Below are positions 16,997 to 26,208 of a DNA stretch of 64,000 bases, one piece after another. Position 1 is the stretch's first letter. The number at the start of each line of letters is the position of its first letter. The notes beneath the pieces were generated by a model. That model made no database searches. It saw only the letters and a program-made list of their open reading frames with translations, and was not told the origin of the DNA. Both the position numbers and the translations under genes were made by a program. This DNA is from Treponema sp. (GTDB taxonomy: Bacteria; Spirochaetota; Spirochaetia; Treponematales; Treponemataceae): contig JAEEVR010000001.1 of NCBI GenBank assembly GCA_016290995.1, forward strand, positions 1 to 64,000, in the 5' to 3' direction.

Positions 16997-18322
16997 ATGG
17001 ATTACTTAAAGCGAAAAATTGACGCTGTTTTGCTCAAATGGAAGGACCAGAAGGACAAAAAGCCGCTTCTTTTGCGGGGGGCTAGGCAGGTTGGAAAAAC
17101 TCGCGCCGTCCGTGAGTTGGCAAAGTCTTTTGAACATTATATCGAAATTGATTTTCTTGACTCAAAAAACGCCGACATTGCCAAGCTTTTTTCGGAAAAC
17201 TCTTCCGTTCAAGACTTGGTTCAAAAAATATCTGTCATAAAAAACGTTCCGATTGAGCCGGGAAAAACTCTTTTGTTTTTGGACGAAATTCAGGCTTGCC
17301 CCAAGGCTATAGAGACGCTGCGATATTTTTACGAGCAGCTTCCAAAACTTCATGTGATAGCGGCTGGCTCTCTGTTGGAATTTGCGTTGGAGGAATTGCC
17401 TTCTTTTGGCGTTGGGCGCGTCCGTTCCATTTTTATGCATCCTCTTTGCTTTGAGGAATTTTTAAAAGCGCAAAATTTGGATTCGCTTGCCGACGAAATG
17501 AAAAATGCGTCGCCGCGAAAACCGCTTGAACAAGCGTTCCACCAAAAGCTTTTAAAGGAACTTCGAACCTTCCTTTTTATAGGCGGGCTTCCAGAGGTTG
17601 TGGCAAAGTGGCGCGATGAGCGCGACTATTTGTCGTGCCGCCAGATTCAGAACGACTTGCTGATTTCATACAACGACGACTTTGCAAAGTATCGGAAAAA
17701 AATTCCAGCTTCTAGAATCCAAGAAGTCTTTCGCGCCGTCGCCGAGCAAGGGCAGGGTAAATTTGTTTACAAAAAGGCCGATCCTTCTCTAAAAACCGAA
17801 CAGATAAAAGCCGCTTTGGAAACGCTGGTTCTTGCCGGGCTTGTTCACCCTGTTACTCACACGGCCGCAAACGGCATTCCATTGGGAGCTGAAATCCGCG
17901 AAGACTATAAAAGAATGATTTATTTTGACACAGGGCTTTTGCAGCGTCAATTGAACTTGAGCGCGGAGGACATTCTTGTTTCGGAGGATTTGGATGTCGT
18001 AAACAAAGGGGCGGTCGCCGAAACCTTTGTCGGCTCGGAGCTTGTAAAGGCGGCCTCTTTTTACGAGAAAGGCGAATTGTTTTGTTGGCATCGCGAGGAA
18101 GCCAAAAGCAACGCGGAGGTTGACTATGTGATTCAGCGCGGGCAAGAGATAATTCCGATAGAGGTAAAGGCGAGCAAAAAAGGCTCAATGCAAAGTTTGC
18201 GTCAATTTTTAGCCCTAAAGCATAAGCCTTACGGCATACGGACTTCACTGGAAAATTTCTGTGAATACGAGGACATAAAAGTTTTCCCTCTCTACGCAAT
18301 CTCAAACGCGCTTGACGGTTGA
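16997..18322 (+). CDS. AAA_14/DUF4143 ATP-binding protein
   Basis: A 441-residue ATPase of the widespread AAA_14-DUF4143 family. Walker A is GARQVGKTRAVREL at ~28, Walker B LLFLDEIQACPK at ~92, and a sensor region AAGSLLEFAL follows. The C-terminal DUF4143 part ends in VDYVIQRGQEIIPIEVKASKKG, which has the D-x(n)-EVK spacing of a PD-(D/E)XK-like nuclease fold. These proteins are often found in accessory regions; their role is not firmly known. Expression probably starts from a promoter with almost no leader. The upstream 33-bp repeat array may affect its regulation. Confidence 0.88.
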   Translation: MDYLKRKIDAVLLKWKDQKDKKPLLLRGARQVGKTRAVRELAKSFEHYIEIDFLDSKNADIAKLFSENSSVQDLVQKISVIKNVPIEPGKTLLFLDEIQACPKAIETLRYFYEQLPKLHVIAAGSLLEFALEELPSFGVGRVRSIFMHPLCFEEFLKAQNLDSLADEMKNASPRKPLEQAFHQKLLKELRTFLFIGGLPEVVAKWRDERDYLSCRQIQNDLLISYNDDFAKYRKKIPASRIQEVFRAVAEQGQGKFVYKKADPSLKTEQIKAALETLVLAGLVHPVTHTAANGIPLGAEIREDYKRMIYFDTGLLQRQLNLSAEDILVSEDLDVVNKGAVAETFVGSELVKAASFYEKGELFCWHREEAKSNAEVDYVIQRGQEIIPIEVKASKKGSMQSLRQFLALKHKPYGIRTSLENFCEYEDIKVFPLYAISNALDG

Positions 18323-18347
18323 TCCTTCCTCCTCCCTCTCCCCAATA

Positions 18348-18376
18348 TTGCGCAAAAAGGCCAAATTCGCTATAAT
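18348..18376 (+). promoter_or_regulatory. Promoter of the PfkB kinase gene (leaderless type)
   Basis: TTGCGC (18348-18353), 17 bp, consensus TATAAT (18371-18376), then 8 nt to the GTG at 18385; no ribosome site. Confidence 0.6.
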
Positions 18377-18384
18377 AGAAAATT

Positions 18385-19284
18385 GTGAAAATTACGTCTG
18401 TTTGTTTGAGTCCGACGATTCAGAGGACTGTTTCGTTCAAGACTTTTATGCTTAATAAGGTCAACCGTTCCGAAAAGTACGGGGTGTGGGCTTCGGGAAA
18501 GGCTGTCAACGCGGCGCGCGTTTTGAACCAGCTGGAGGCCGGATCGGTGCGCGTGGTTTGTCCGCTTGGCGAAGAGAACCAAAAGCGCTTTACCGAGTTT
18601 GCCGAAAAGGATTCGCTCCTTCTTAGCCCCGTGACGATTCCCGGAAACACCCGCGAATGTTGGACTGTTCTTGACAAGACGGCAAAGACCACGACTGAGT
18701 TGGTCGTAGGCGAGCCCGCCATTGAAAAAATGCCCCAAAACAAAGTTGACGAATTGATGGACGCGGTAAACGAAAGCCTTAGCGACAGCGACGCGCTTTT
18801 GCTTGCCGGAAGCCGGCCCGCGATTTGGCCAGACGACCTTTCGCGCGACATTTGCAAGGCCGCTTGCGACGCGGGAAAAATCACTCTTGTCGATTTTTGG
18901 GGAGACGACTTAAAACGAACGTTAAAGGCTTGCGAGCCGACGGTAGTAAAAATAAACGAAGAGGAATTTTTTTCAACCTTCGGAGGAAAGAGTGGCGTGG
19001 CGGGCTTAAAGTCCGCCCTCACGACAGCAAGCAAAAAACACAACACGATTTTCATTGTGACGCGCGGAGACAAATCGACTTACGCCGCGCAAAAGGGAAA
19101 GGTCTTTGAGGCCGACACCGAAAAGAATTTGAAGATCGTGAACACAACCGCTTGCGGAGACGCGTTCGCCGCGGGCTTTTTGTACGAATATTTAAAGAGC
19201 GGCGACGTTCAAGCCGCGCTCAAAAAAGGAACATGGTGCGCCGCCCGCAACGCGGAAAACGAGTGCCCCGGTTCCCTCCAATAA
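18385..19284 (+). CDS. PfkB-family sugar(-phosphate) kinase, FruK/LacC-like
   Basis: A 299-residue ribokinase-superfamily kinase with a GTG start. The opening [17 protein letters not shown] corresponds to the NPAID-R start of 1-phosphofructokinase and tagatose-6-phosphate kinase. [11 protein letters not shown] is the substrate-side glycine motif, VKINEEEF matches the usual K-N-x-x-E, and [12 protein letters not shown] holds the catalytic Asp at ~257 (GAGD replaced by ACGD). The changes in both motifs make the exact substrate uncertain. The threonyl-tRNA synthetase gene follows after 16 nt, so the two may be co-transcribed. Confidence 0.82.
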   Translation: MKITSVCLSPTIQRTVSFKTFMLNKVNRSEKYGVWASGKAVNAARVLNQLEAGSVRVVCPLGEENQKRFTEFAEKDSLLLSPVTIPGNTRECWTVLDKTAKTTTELVVGEPAIEKMPQNKVDELMDAVNESLSDSDALLLAGSRPAIWPDDLSRDICKAACDAGKITLVDFWGDDLKRTLKACEPTVVKINEEEFFSTFGGKSGVAGLKSALTTASKKHNTIFIVTRGDKSTYAAQKGKVFEADTEKNLKIVNTTACGDAFAAGFLYEYLKSGDVQAALKKGTWCAARNAENECPGSLQ

Positions 19285-19300
19285 AATAAGGACAATAAAA

Positions 19301-21052
19301 ATGGCAGTTGACGAACACTTGCAGACTGTGCGCCACTCGTTGGCTCACGTTATGGCTGAGGCTATTCAGCATCTTTTTCCGGGAGCGGAATTCGCTATCG
19401 GCCCCGCGATTGAAAACGGTTTTTACTACGACATCGATTTTAAAGAAAAGAAAATCACAGAAGAAGATTTTCCGGCTGTTGAAAAAGAGATGCGAAAAAT
19501 TTTGGCCGGAAACTTTGACTTTGTTCGCAAGGAACTTAGCCGCGACGAAGCGTTGAAGTTTTTTGCCGGCCACCAGTACAAGACGGAACTTATCAACGAC
19601 CTTCCGGCCGACGCGACGATTACGACTTACACCCAGGACGACTTTACCGACCTTTGCCGCGGACCCCACGTTTCAAACACAAAAGAAATCAACGCGCAAG
19701 CCTTTAAGCTGACTAAGCTTGCCGGAGCGTATTGGCGCGGCGACAGCGACAGGCCGATGCTTACCCGCGTTTACGCCGTCGCTTTTGAAAAGCCCAACGA
19801 CCTTAAAGACTATCTTAAAATGTTGGAAGAGGCTGAAAAGCGCGACCACCGCCGTCTTGGCGTTGAGATGGACTTGTTCCACCTTGACCCCGAAGACCCG
19901 GGCCAGATTTTCTGGCATCCAAACGGATGGACAATCTACACCGTCATGCAGGACTACATGCGCAAGATGGTTCGCCGCGACGGCTACCAAGAAGTCAACA
20001 CTCCGGCCATTATGCCTCGAACCCTTTGGGAGCGAAGCGGCCACTGGGGCCACTACCAAAAAAATATGTTCATCACCGAATCAGAAAAGCGCCTGTTCGC
20101 GATTAAGCCGATGAACTGTCCCGGCGCGCTTGAGATTTTTAAAAGCCGCCAGCGCTCTTACAAAGACTTGCCGCTCCGCCTTGCCGAGTTTGGACACGAC
20201 GTTCGCAACGAACCCAGCGGAACTTTGCACGGCGTTATGCGCGTTCGCGGTTTTGTTCAGGACGACGCCCACATTTTGTGCACAGAGGAACAGATCGGCA
20301 GCGAAGTAGCCAAGTTCTGCAAATTGCTTAGGAACGTTTATCACGACTTTGGCTTTGACGACTTGGTCGTGAAATTTTCTACAATGCCCGACGACCACGT
20401 TGGCGACGAAGCGACTTGGCAGCGCGCCGAAAAAGCGCTGTCCGACGCTTGCCACGAAGCCGGTTTGGATTACGAGGTTCAGCCCAAGGAAGGCGCCTTC
20501 TATGGTCCCAAACTTGAGTTCAAGCTTTACGACACGCTTGGCCGCGAATGGCAGTGCGGAACGATTCAAGTTGACTACCAGCTTCCGTCAGCCGAGCGCC
20601 TTGACGCGACTTACATCGGAGCGGACAACCAAAAGCACCATCCGGTAATGTTGCACCGCGCCGTCCTTGGATCCTTTGAACGCTTCCTTGGAATCTTGAT
20701 TGAAAACTACGCCGGAAATTTCCCGGCTTGGCTTGCCTTTGAGCAGGTTGCCGTCGTTCCGATTTCAAACGCCTTTGACGACTACGCGCGCAAAGTCAAC
20801 GACGCGCTTTTGGCCGCTGACATCCGTTCCGCCGCGTACACGTCGGAAGAAAACATGAAGGCAAAAATCAAGATGATCACAAAGGAACACAAGACTCCTT
20901 ACATCTTGGTTGTGGGCGAGCGCGAGCAGGCCGAAGGAACGGTTGCAGTCCGCTTTAGACAGTCCAGCGGCTTGCAACAGCAGACGATGAAGATTGAGGA
21001 TTTTGTTAAGTACGTCCAGGAAAAAGTTGAGACGCACTTTAACGGAATCTAA
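19301..21052 (+). CDS. thrS: Threonyl-tRNA synthetase, short form without TGS domain
   Basis: A 583-residue class II synthetase that charges tRNA-Thr. The protein starts almost at once with the N2 editing domain ([12 protein letters not shown], later LCRGPHV), so the usual ~60-residue N-terminal TGS domain is absent. The catalytic core shows motif 2 ([22 protein letters not shown]) and motif 3 ([16 protein letters not shown]), with zinc-ligand residues in [10 protein letters not shown]. The C-terminal anticodon-binding domain is present ([18 protein letters not shown]). AAGGAC precedes the ATG and in-frame upstream sequence does not encode a TGS. Family identity is certain; the missing domain is a lineage or gene feature worth noting. 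Confidence 0.96.
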   Translation: MAVDEHLQTVRHSLAHVMAEAIQHLFPGAEFAIGPAIENGFYYDIDFKEKKITEEDFPAVEKEMRKILAGNFDFVRKELSRDEALKFFAGHQYKTELINDLPADATITTYTQDDFTDLCRGPHVSNTKEINAQAFKLTKLAGAYWRGDSDRPMLTRVYAVAFEKPNDLKDYLKMLEEAEKRDHRRLGVEMDLFHLDPEDPGQIFWHPNGWTIYTVMQDYMRKMVRRDGYQEVNTPAIMPRTLWERSGHWGHYQKNMFITESEKRLFAIKPMNCPGALEIFKSRQRSYKDLPLRLAEFGHDVRNEPSGTLHGVMRVRGFVQDDAHILCTEEQIGSEVAKFCKLLRNVYHDFGFDDLVVKFSTMPDDHVGDEATWQRAEKALSDACHEAGLDYEVQPKEGAFYGPKLEFKLYDTLGREWQCGTIQVDYQLPSAERLDATYIGADNQKHHPVMLHRAVLGSFERFLGILIENYAGNFPAWLAFEQVAVVPISNAFDDYARKVNDALLAADIRSAAYTSEENMKAKIKMITKEHKTPYILVVGEREQAEGTVAVRFRQSSGLQQQTMKIEDFVKYVQEKVETHFNGI

Positions 21053-21055
21053 AAA

Positions 21056-21844
21056 TTAGAAAATCAACTTGGCCGAAAGCGCGATGATGCTTTCGGTCAA
21101 GCCGCGGCCGTCGGCCAAGGAGCCGATGGGCAGGTAGTACCTAAGCTCAAAGCCGGCCGCAATCCTTTCGGTAAACTTCCATTCCCAGGCGCCGAAGAGT
21201 TCCATGTACAAAAAGCGCGCGTTTCCCCAAAACCATTTTTGAATTTCTTTCTTGTCTTGGCCTGCGCTGCCACTGGCGCCTGAATCGCTTTCCGAAACTC
21301 CGTTGGCCAAAAGAGCCGCGCGGGCCAAAAGGCCAAGGCCGGCTCCCGCCTCAACTTGGAATTTTTGGAATCTAAATGTGGCCGCGGCGGGCAAGTCCAG
21401 CATAAAGTTTAGTACAAAGGCCGTGCGGTTTTCGACTTCGGCGGGAAGGGCGTTCTTTCCGTCCCACAAATAGTAGCTGGTCCAAAACGCTAGGCGCGGC
21501 TGGAATGACAAAAAGGCTTTGTTGGGCCAGATTCCGCCAACGGCAAGAGAAAAGGCCGTGGGACTTGGAGCGCTTTTTAGCTTGCTTTCTGTGTTGAGCG
21601 TTATGTTCACGCCAATGTTGACAAAGGGCGAAACTTGCGACCAAAATTCTTTTGCGCTTTTTGCCGGAACGTAGGAGCCGCCAAAAAGATTTTGAAAGCC
21701 GCCCTGCGCGTTTTGGTCTTGGCTAGGATTGCCGCCGCCCGCTTCTTGGGCTTGGCTGGAATCGCCTTCCTGACAAAAAAGCGGGGCGAGCGAAAAAAGC
21801 GCGAGAACCGTCGCGGCAAAAAAAACTTTTTTTGTTTTCATCAT
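21056..21844 (-). CDS. Secreted, probable outer-membrane beta-barrel protein
   Basis: A 262-residue protein with signal peptide (MMKTKKVFFAATVLALFSLAPLFC) and a low-complexity stretch rich in Gln/Gly/Asn (~25-50). The rest is made of alternating aromatic and small residues in strand-like blocks (FVNIGVNITL, LAFWTSYYLW, FVLNFMLDL, FQVEAGAGLGLL, MELFGAWEWKF, AAGFELRYYLP), ending in Phe (SAKLIF), as outer-membrane barrels do. No specific family recognised. The ATG overlaps the stop of the upstream lipoprotein gene (ATGATG/TGA), pointing to a shared transcript with that gene and rnhA. It is convergent with thrS. Confidence 0.65.
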   Translation of the reverse strand: MMKTKKVFFAATVLALFSLAPLFCQEGDSSQAQEAGGGNPSQDQNAQGGFQNLFGGSYVPAKSAKEFWSQVSPFVNIGVNITLNTESKLKSAPSPTAFSLAVGGIWPNKAFLSFQPRLAFWTSYYLWDGKNALPAEVENRTAFVLNFMLDLPAAATFRFQKFQVEAGAGLGLLARAALLANGVSESDSGASGSAGQDKKEIQKWFWGNARFLYMELFGAWEWKFTERIAAGFELRYYLPIGSLADGRGLTESIIALSAKLIF

Positions 21845-23019
21845 TCAGCGTCCTTGTATAAAATCGGCTTTAGGTCAACTTGCAAAAAGCCCGAACGGCC
21901 TGTCTCGTAAAAGTCTGTTTGTTCCCACGCGGCAAAGAGGGTCGCTCCGGAAAATCCAAAGTCGGTGTACTTGTAGCCTTGCGCGAGTTTTGGCAAGCGC
22001 AGCGCCAAGTTCTTTGAGTTGTTCAATATTTTGTTCGCGTAAAGGGCGCCGTTCAAGTAAAGGGTTCCGTCTTCAAAAAGCGCGCCGATCCACGTTCCGC
22101 TAATTTGAACGACCGCGCGAGCGATGCTGTTTGGATTTTTTATTTTTGAATGGATGAACTGCCGCGCTGTCGCTCCGCCTGAATCCTTGCATTCCGCGTA
22201 AAAGTCAAAGTCGGCGGGGAGGCCTTTTAGTAAATTTTTTACGCGCGCCGGAGCGGCCGAAAAATCTTTTGGCGAGCGCACGCGGCGGAATTCGTCTTCC
22301 GAAGATTTTTGGATCGCGATAAGATTTTTTTCGGGCGAGATGGAAAGCAGCGCGGTCTCCGGCCTAAACTTTAGGTAAGAAAAATTTGTTTCTGTCTGCG
22401 TGTAGTTTTTGATCGAGCAAAACCATTCTTTTCCGTCCCAGCAAAAATCGTTGACCTCGGAGTTTGTCGGAAGCGACAAGTTTTCGTAAGTCAAAATCGG
22501 AAAGTAAACGCCGGAGTCCGCCGTAAACTGAATCAAGAAGGGGCGGAAAGGCTGGTTGGTCGAAATCTTTTCGTTAAAGTAACTGTTCCTATAAACTGAA
22601 TAAATCGGCGAGCCGTTCATAAAGACAAGCTTGTCGGCGGTGCGTTCGTCAAAAAATTGCGGGTCTTTAAAAACTTTTATTGAGTCCTGGCTCATCACGA
22701 TAATGCCAAGCCTGTTTGTAAGCGCGTAGATTCTTGGCGCGCCGCCTTGGCTTATGTCCAGCGGAGTTTTTTCCGTTGACTGTCCCATGCAAGAAATGCG
22801 CAGGGCTTCGGTCCACGGTTTTTTTAACACGGCCGAAGCGCGCTGCGGCGCGTCAACTTCTTGATAGCCGTCTTTGTTGAGCGCGAACCATTTGTGCGCT
22901 GAAGATTTTTTTTCTATTAAGATTGCGTCAACCGAGTCTTGCGAAGAATCCTTTGCGCAAGAAAAGAAGATCGTTGAGAAAACAAAAATTGCCGCAAAAA
23001 ATTTATCTGTGCTTTTCAA
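21841..23019 (-). CDS. Lipoprotein of unknown function
   Basis: A 392-residue protein from a TTG start that overlaps the end of rnhA by 17 nt. The signal sequence ends in a lipobox (IFFSC, Cys ~21). The body has repeated short strand-turn blocks (IYALTNRLGIIVMSQDSIKVF; WFCSIKNYTQTETNFSYLKF; WIGALFEDGTLYLNGALYAN), which could form a propeller-like or all-beta fold, but no known family is evident. No clear alternative ATG start exists upstream of the lipobox. Its position in a chain rnhA - lipoprotein - barrel protein suggests an envelope role for the last two. Confidence 0.65.
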   Translation of the reverse strand: MKSTDKFFAAIFVFSTIFFSCAKDSSQDSVDAILIEKKSSAHKWFALNKDGYQEVDAPQRASAVLKKPWTEALRISCMGQSTEKTPLDISQGGAPRIYALTNRLGIIVMSQDSIKVFKDPQFFDERTADKLVFMNGSPIYSVYRNSYFNEKISTNQPFRPFLIQFTADSGVYFPILTYENLSLPTNSEVNDFCWDGKEWFCSIKNYTQTETNFSYLKFRPETALLSISPEKNLIAIQKSSEDEFRRVRSPKDFSAAPARVKNLLKGLPADFDFYAECKDSGGATARQFIHSKIKNPNSIARAVVQISGTWIGALFEDGTLYLNGALYANKILNNSKNLALRLPKLAQGYKYTDFGFSGATLFAAWEQTDFYETGRSGFLQVDLKPILYKDAE

Positions 23020-23449
23020 TTTCCATTCCGCAGAGTGAGTCGCAAATTTCGTTGTACTTGATTCCGGCGTGACCTTTGACCCACGACCATTTTAGGTCGC
23101 TAAAGGAGGAGGCGAGCGCGTCAAGCTCTTTCCATAAGTCCTGGTTTTTTACCGGCTCTTTGGCCGCGTTTTTCCAGCCCTTGACTTTCCATGATTTTAT
23201 CCAGCTTGTGATTCCGTTCTTTACGTATTGGCTGTCGCTAAAAACGCTGACGTCGTCGGAGGCGCTGTAATTGTCTTTGCAAAATTTTAACGCTTGAATC
23301 GCGGCGGTAAGTTCCATGCGGTTGTTGGTCGTTTCATGCTCGCCGCCCGAAAGCTGGGTTTCGGCTCCGTTTGCCAAAATCACGCAGCCCCAGCCGCCAG
23401 GTCCCGGATTTCCCGAGCATCCGCCGTCAGTGTAAATTACGATTTCCAT
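23003..23449 (-). CDS. rnhA: Ribonuclease HI
   Basis: A 148-residue enzyme that removes RNA from RNA-DNA hybrids. The catalytic set is visible: YTDGGCSGNPGPGGWG (first Asp), TTNNRMELTAAI (Glu), SDSQYVKNGI (second Asp), and WVKGHAGIKYNEICDSL (His loop and last Asp). The start ATG is preceded by GTGGGGA; a frame running on to 23647 is an extension through the neighbouring hydrolase gene and lacks a ribosome site. A TTGCCT-17-TATAAT promoter would give a leader of only about 12 nt. Confidence 0.95.
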   Translation of the reverse strand: MEIVIYTDGGCSGNPGPGGWGCVILANGAETQLSGGEHETTNNRMELTAAIQALKFCKDNYSASDDVSVFSDSQYVKNGITSWIKSWKVKGWKNAAKEPVKNQDLWKELDALASSFSDLKWSWVKGHAGIKYNEICDSLCGMEIEKHR

Positions 23450-23477
23450 TTTTCCCCACTTGGTTTCTATTATATGC

Positions 23478-24272
23478 TTATTCGTCAAAAAAGGCAAGGA
23501 TTTTGTCGGGGTAGTCGGGGGCTTCGTCGTAGACCGCGTGGCCGTAGTTTTTGTAAACGTAGGAGCGGGCGGAGAATCCGGCAAGGCGCGCGATTTGGGG
23601 AGCGGAGTCCGCGCCAAAGATTTTGTCTTGGCCGGCTCCAACGGCAAGGATCGGGCATTTTATTTTTGCAAGCAGGGGAGCGGCGTCAAAGCCTAAAAGG
23701 GAGAGCGCCAAAATTGAAAAGCGCTTTAGGTCGGCGCTTGTCGCTCCGTCAAGGGAGGCCATAATCGCGTCCTTATATCGCTCGTAAAAGCTGGGTGTGT
23801 AGACCGCTTGGGCGAAGGCCTGGTTAAGCTCGGAAAGTTTTTCTTCTTCCGCCAAGCGCGCCCAGCCTCCAATGATCGCGGCGGCCTCTTTTGTGTTTGC
23901 GGTGGTGGAACCCAAGAATAGTTTTGCGACCAAGTCCGGGCGGCTTGCGGCAAGCGCTTGGGCCGCGATTCCTCCGGCGGAAATGCCTATGACGCAGGCG
24001 CCTTTAACTCCAAGCGCGTCCAAGGATTCGGCCGCCGCTTTTGCCAAAAAGGCCGCGTCGCAAGTCTCCGGCGGATTTAACGGCCGGTCAAGCAAATAGA
24101 CTTTATAGGAGTCCAAAAATTTTTGGTAGCGGTCGGCCACGCCTTGCGCGAATGGCATCAGGCTTTTTGTAAAGATGCCGGGCAAAATGACCAGCGGCCT
24201 TTTTCCGTTCCCAAAAATCGCGCATTCGCATTGCGCGGATTTTGTTTGTATCGTCGTGGTTTGAAGTTCCAT
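23478..24272 (-). CDS. Alpha/beta hydrolase
   Basis: A 264-residue cytosolic hydrolase. The nucleophile elbow is GISAGG (Ser ~107), the early strand is PLVILPGIFTKSLMP (oxyanion region), and the acid/His end is AVGAGQDKIFGADSAPQI and NYGHAVYDEAPDYPDKILAF. The substrate is unknown; this layout fits esterases and C-C hydrolases. A TATAAT box (24286-24281) lies only 8 nt before the ATG, but that gap contains GAGGA and the -35 is poor, so a leaderless start is only possible. The gene ends 28 bp from the rnhA start. Confidence 0.82.
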   Translation of the reverse strand: MELQTTTIQTKSAQCECAIFGNGKRPLVILPGIFTKSLMPFAQGVADRYQKFLDSYKVYLLDRPLNPPETCDAAFLAKAAAESLDALGVKGACVIGISAGGIAAQALAASRPDLVAKLFLGSTTANTKEAAAIIGGWARLAEEEKLSELNQAFAQAVYTPSFYERYKDAIMASLDGATSADLKRFSILALSLLGFDAAPLLAKIKCPILAVGAGQDKIFGADSAPQIARLAGFSARSYVYKNYGHAVYDEAPDYPDKILAFFDE

Positions 24273-24332
24273 TTCCTCGTATTATATAGGAAATGGAAAA
24301 AAGATTCTATATAAAAATTCTTCCGTTCCCAC

Positions 24333-24436
24333 TTGCCGAATCGCGTTTTTTTTATTAAATTTATAAGTAGAAAAAGAAAATCTTCCAACAAAATTTCTAC
24401 GGAAATTTCGTATAGGAATTTATAGGAGTAAATGTT
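24333..24436 (+). promoter_or_regulatory. groEL promoter and structured leader
   Basis: Probable promoter TTGCCG (24333-24338), 17 bp, TAAATT (24356-24361). The leader of ~70 nt holds GTAGAAA (24367-24373) pairing with TTTCTAC (24394-24400), and an overlapping imperfect palindrome TACGGAAATTTCGTA (24398-24412); the two hairpins exclude each other. A ribosome site TAGGAG lies before the ATG. No CIRCE element (TTAGCACTC/GAGTGCTAA) is present in the 160 nt upstream. Confidence 0.45.
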
Positions 24437-26059
24437 ATGGCAAAACAGTTGTTGTTCAATGAAGACGCGCGCAGAAAGTTGCTTTCGGGCGCGGAGCAAA
24501 TCGCAAAAGCGGTAAAAGTAACGCTTGGACCTTGCGGCCGCATGGTCATGCTTGACAAAAAATACGGCTCGCCCACAATCACAAAGGACGGCGTTAGCGT
24601 CGCCAAAGACGTGGAGCTCAAGGACCCCTTCGAAAACATGGGAGCCCAGTTCGTTCGCGAAGTCGCCTCTAAGACAAACGACGACGCCGGTGACGGAACG
24701 ACAACCGCCACAGTTTTGGCCTACGCCTTGGTTCGCGAAGGACTCAAGTCTGTAGCCGCCGGAATGACTCCGATCGCCGTTAAGCGCGGAATGGACAAGG
24801 CCGTCGCGACTACAATCGCCGAAATCAAAAAGAATTCAAAGCCGGTAAAGGGCGCTGACGACATCACCCACATCGCCACAATTTCCGCCAACAACGACGA
24901 GGAAATCGGAAAGATGCTCGCCGACGCGATCGAGAAGGTCGGAAAGGACGGAGTAATTACAGTCGAAGAGTCCAAGAACATGGACACGACTGTTGACACT
25001 GTTGAAGGTATGCAGTTCGACCGCGGATACATTTCTTCTTACTTTATCAACGACCGCGACAGAATGGAAGCCGATTTTGAAGATCCCTACATTTTGATTC
25101 ACGACAAAAAGATTAGCACAATGAAGGACTTGCTCCCGATTTTGGAGAAGGTTGCCAACGAAGGCCGCTCGCTTGTCATCATCGCCGAAGACGTTGACGG
25201 AGAGGCTTTGACCACTTTGGTCTTGAACACGATTCGCGGAACAATCAAGGTTTGCGCCGTAAAGGCTCCTGGCTTTGGCGACCGCCGCAAGGACATGTTG
25301 CAGGACATCGCCATTTTGACTGGCGGCCAGGTTGTTTCTGAGGAAGTCGGAATCAAGCTTGAGAACGCCGAAGTTTCAATGCTCGGAAAGGCCAAGTCTG
25401 TCAAGATCGACAAGGACAACACTACAATCGTTGGAGGCGCGGGCGCAAAGAAAGCCATCAGCGAGCGCGTCGCCGAGATTAAGAGCCAGATCGAAAAGTC
25501 TACTTCTACATACGACAAAGAGCAGCTTCAAAAGCGCTTGGCCAAGTTGGCCGGCGGCGTAGCCGTTATCAATGTCGGAGCCACAACCGAAACTGAGATG
25601 AAGGAAAAGAAGTTCCGCGTTGAGGACACAATCGCCGCCACTCGCGCCGCTTTGGAAGAAGGCGTCGTAGCCGGAGGCGGACTCGCTCTTATCGAAGCGT
25701 CAAAGGCCTTGGAGTCTATTCCCGCCGACTTGTCTGAGGACGAAAAGGTTGGATACAAAATCGTTCGCCGCGCTCTTGAAGAGCCGATTCGCCAGATTGC
25801 CGACAACGCCGGAGTTGACGGAGCGGTTGTCGCCGCCCGCGCCAAGAGCGAAAAAAAGGGCGTAGGTTACAACGCTTACACTGGCGAATGGGTCAACATG
25901 ATCGAAGCCGGAATCATCGACCCGGCCAAGGTTACTTGCAGCGCCCTTAAGAACGCCGCTTCTATCGCGGGAACAATGCTCACAACGGAATGCGCCATCA
26001 CGGACATTCCCGAGCCCAAGCCTGCAATGCCCGCCCCGAATCCGGAAATGGGCTACTAA
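24437..26059 (+). CDS. groEL: Chaperonin GroEL
   Basis: A 540-residue Hsp60 subunit that forms the double-ring folding chamber. Hallmarks are [60 protein letters not shown] (ATP site with catalytic Asp), and [11 protein letters not shown]. The C-terminus is [10 protein letters not shown], lacking the common Gly-Gly-Met tail. No groES is adjacent. The ribosome site TAGGAG is 8 nt from the ATG. The gene is followed by three hairpins, the last a strong bidirectional terminator shared with the convergent IMP dehydrogenase gene. Confidence 0.98.
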   Translation: MAKQLLFNEDARRKLLSGAEQIAKAVKVTLGPCGRMVMLDKKYGSPTITKDGVSVAKDVELKDPFENMGAQFVREVASKTNDDAGDGTTTATVLAYALVREGLKSVAAGMTPIAVKRGMDKAVATTIAEIKKNSKPVKGADDITHIATISANNDEEIGKMLADAIEKVGKDGVITVEESKNMDTTVDTVEGMQFDRGYISSYFINDRDRMEADFEDPYILIHDKKISTMKDLLPILEKVANEGRSLVIIAEDVDGEALTTLVLNTIRGTIKVCAVKAPGFGDRRKDMLQDIAILTGGQVVSEEVGIKLENAEVSMLGKAKSVKIDKDNTTIVGGAGAKKAISERVAEIKSQIEKSTSTYDKEQLQKRLAKLAGGVAVINVGATTETEMKEKKFRVEDTIAATRAALEEGVVAGGGLALIEASKALESIPADLSEDEKVGYKIVRRALEEPIRQIADNAGVDGAVVAARAKSEKKGVGYNAYTGEWVNMIEAGIIDPAKVTCSALKNAASIAGTMLTTECAITDIPEPKPAMPAPNPEMGY

Positions 26060-26146
26060 TTTGACCTCGCGGTCAAATTAGTGACGAGTTTTGCCTAGCT
26101 CGCCGAAAGGCTCGCTTTTTCGCTTCGCGAAAATCGGCAAAACTCG
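26055..26146 (+). other. Two hairpins between groEL and its terminator
   Basis: First, a perfect 12-bp stem ACTAATTTGACC / GGTCAAATTAGT (26055-26066 with 26071-26082) that includes the groEL stop codon. Second, an 11-bp perfect stem CGAGTTTTGCC / GGCAAAACTCG (26085-26095 with 26136-26146) enclosing an inner TTTTCGC/GCGAAAA hairpin. They may protect the 3' end of the abundant groEL mRNA. Confidence 0.55.
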
Positions 26147-26164
26147 CAAGACTGGTTTAAAAAC

Positions 26165-26196
26165 AAAAAAAGCCGCCCGATTGGGCGGCTTTTTTT
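26165..26196. terminator. Bidirectional terminator between groEL and guaB
   Basis: A6-7 tract, GCCGCCC, loop GATT, GGGCGGC, T7 tract: a symmetric Rho-independent terminator serving both convergent genes. Confidence 0.93.
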
Positions 26197-26208
26197 GTCT
26201 TGCGTAAA

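Noticed and set aside
24281..24286. TATAAT 8 nt before the alpha/beta hydrolase ATG as another leaderless case
   Set aside because: No acceptable -35 box, and the gap contains GAGGA, so it was left out of the main list.
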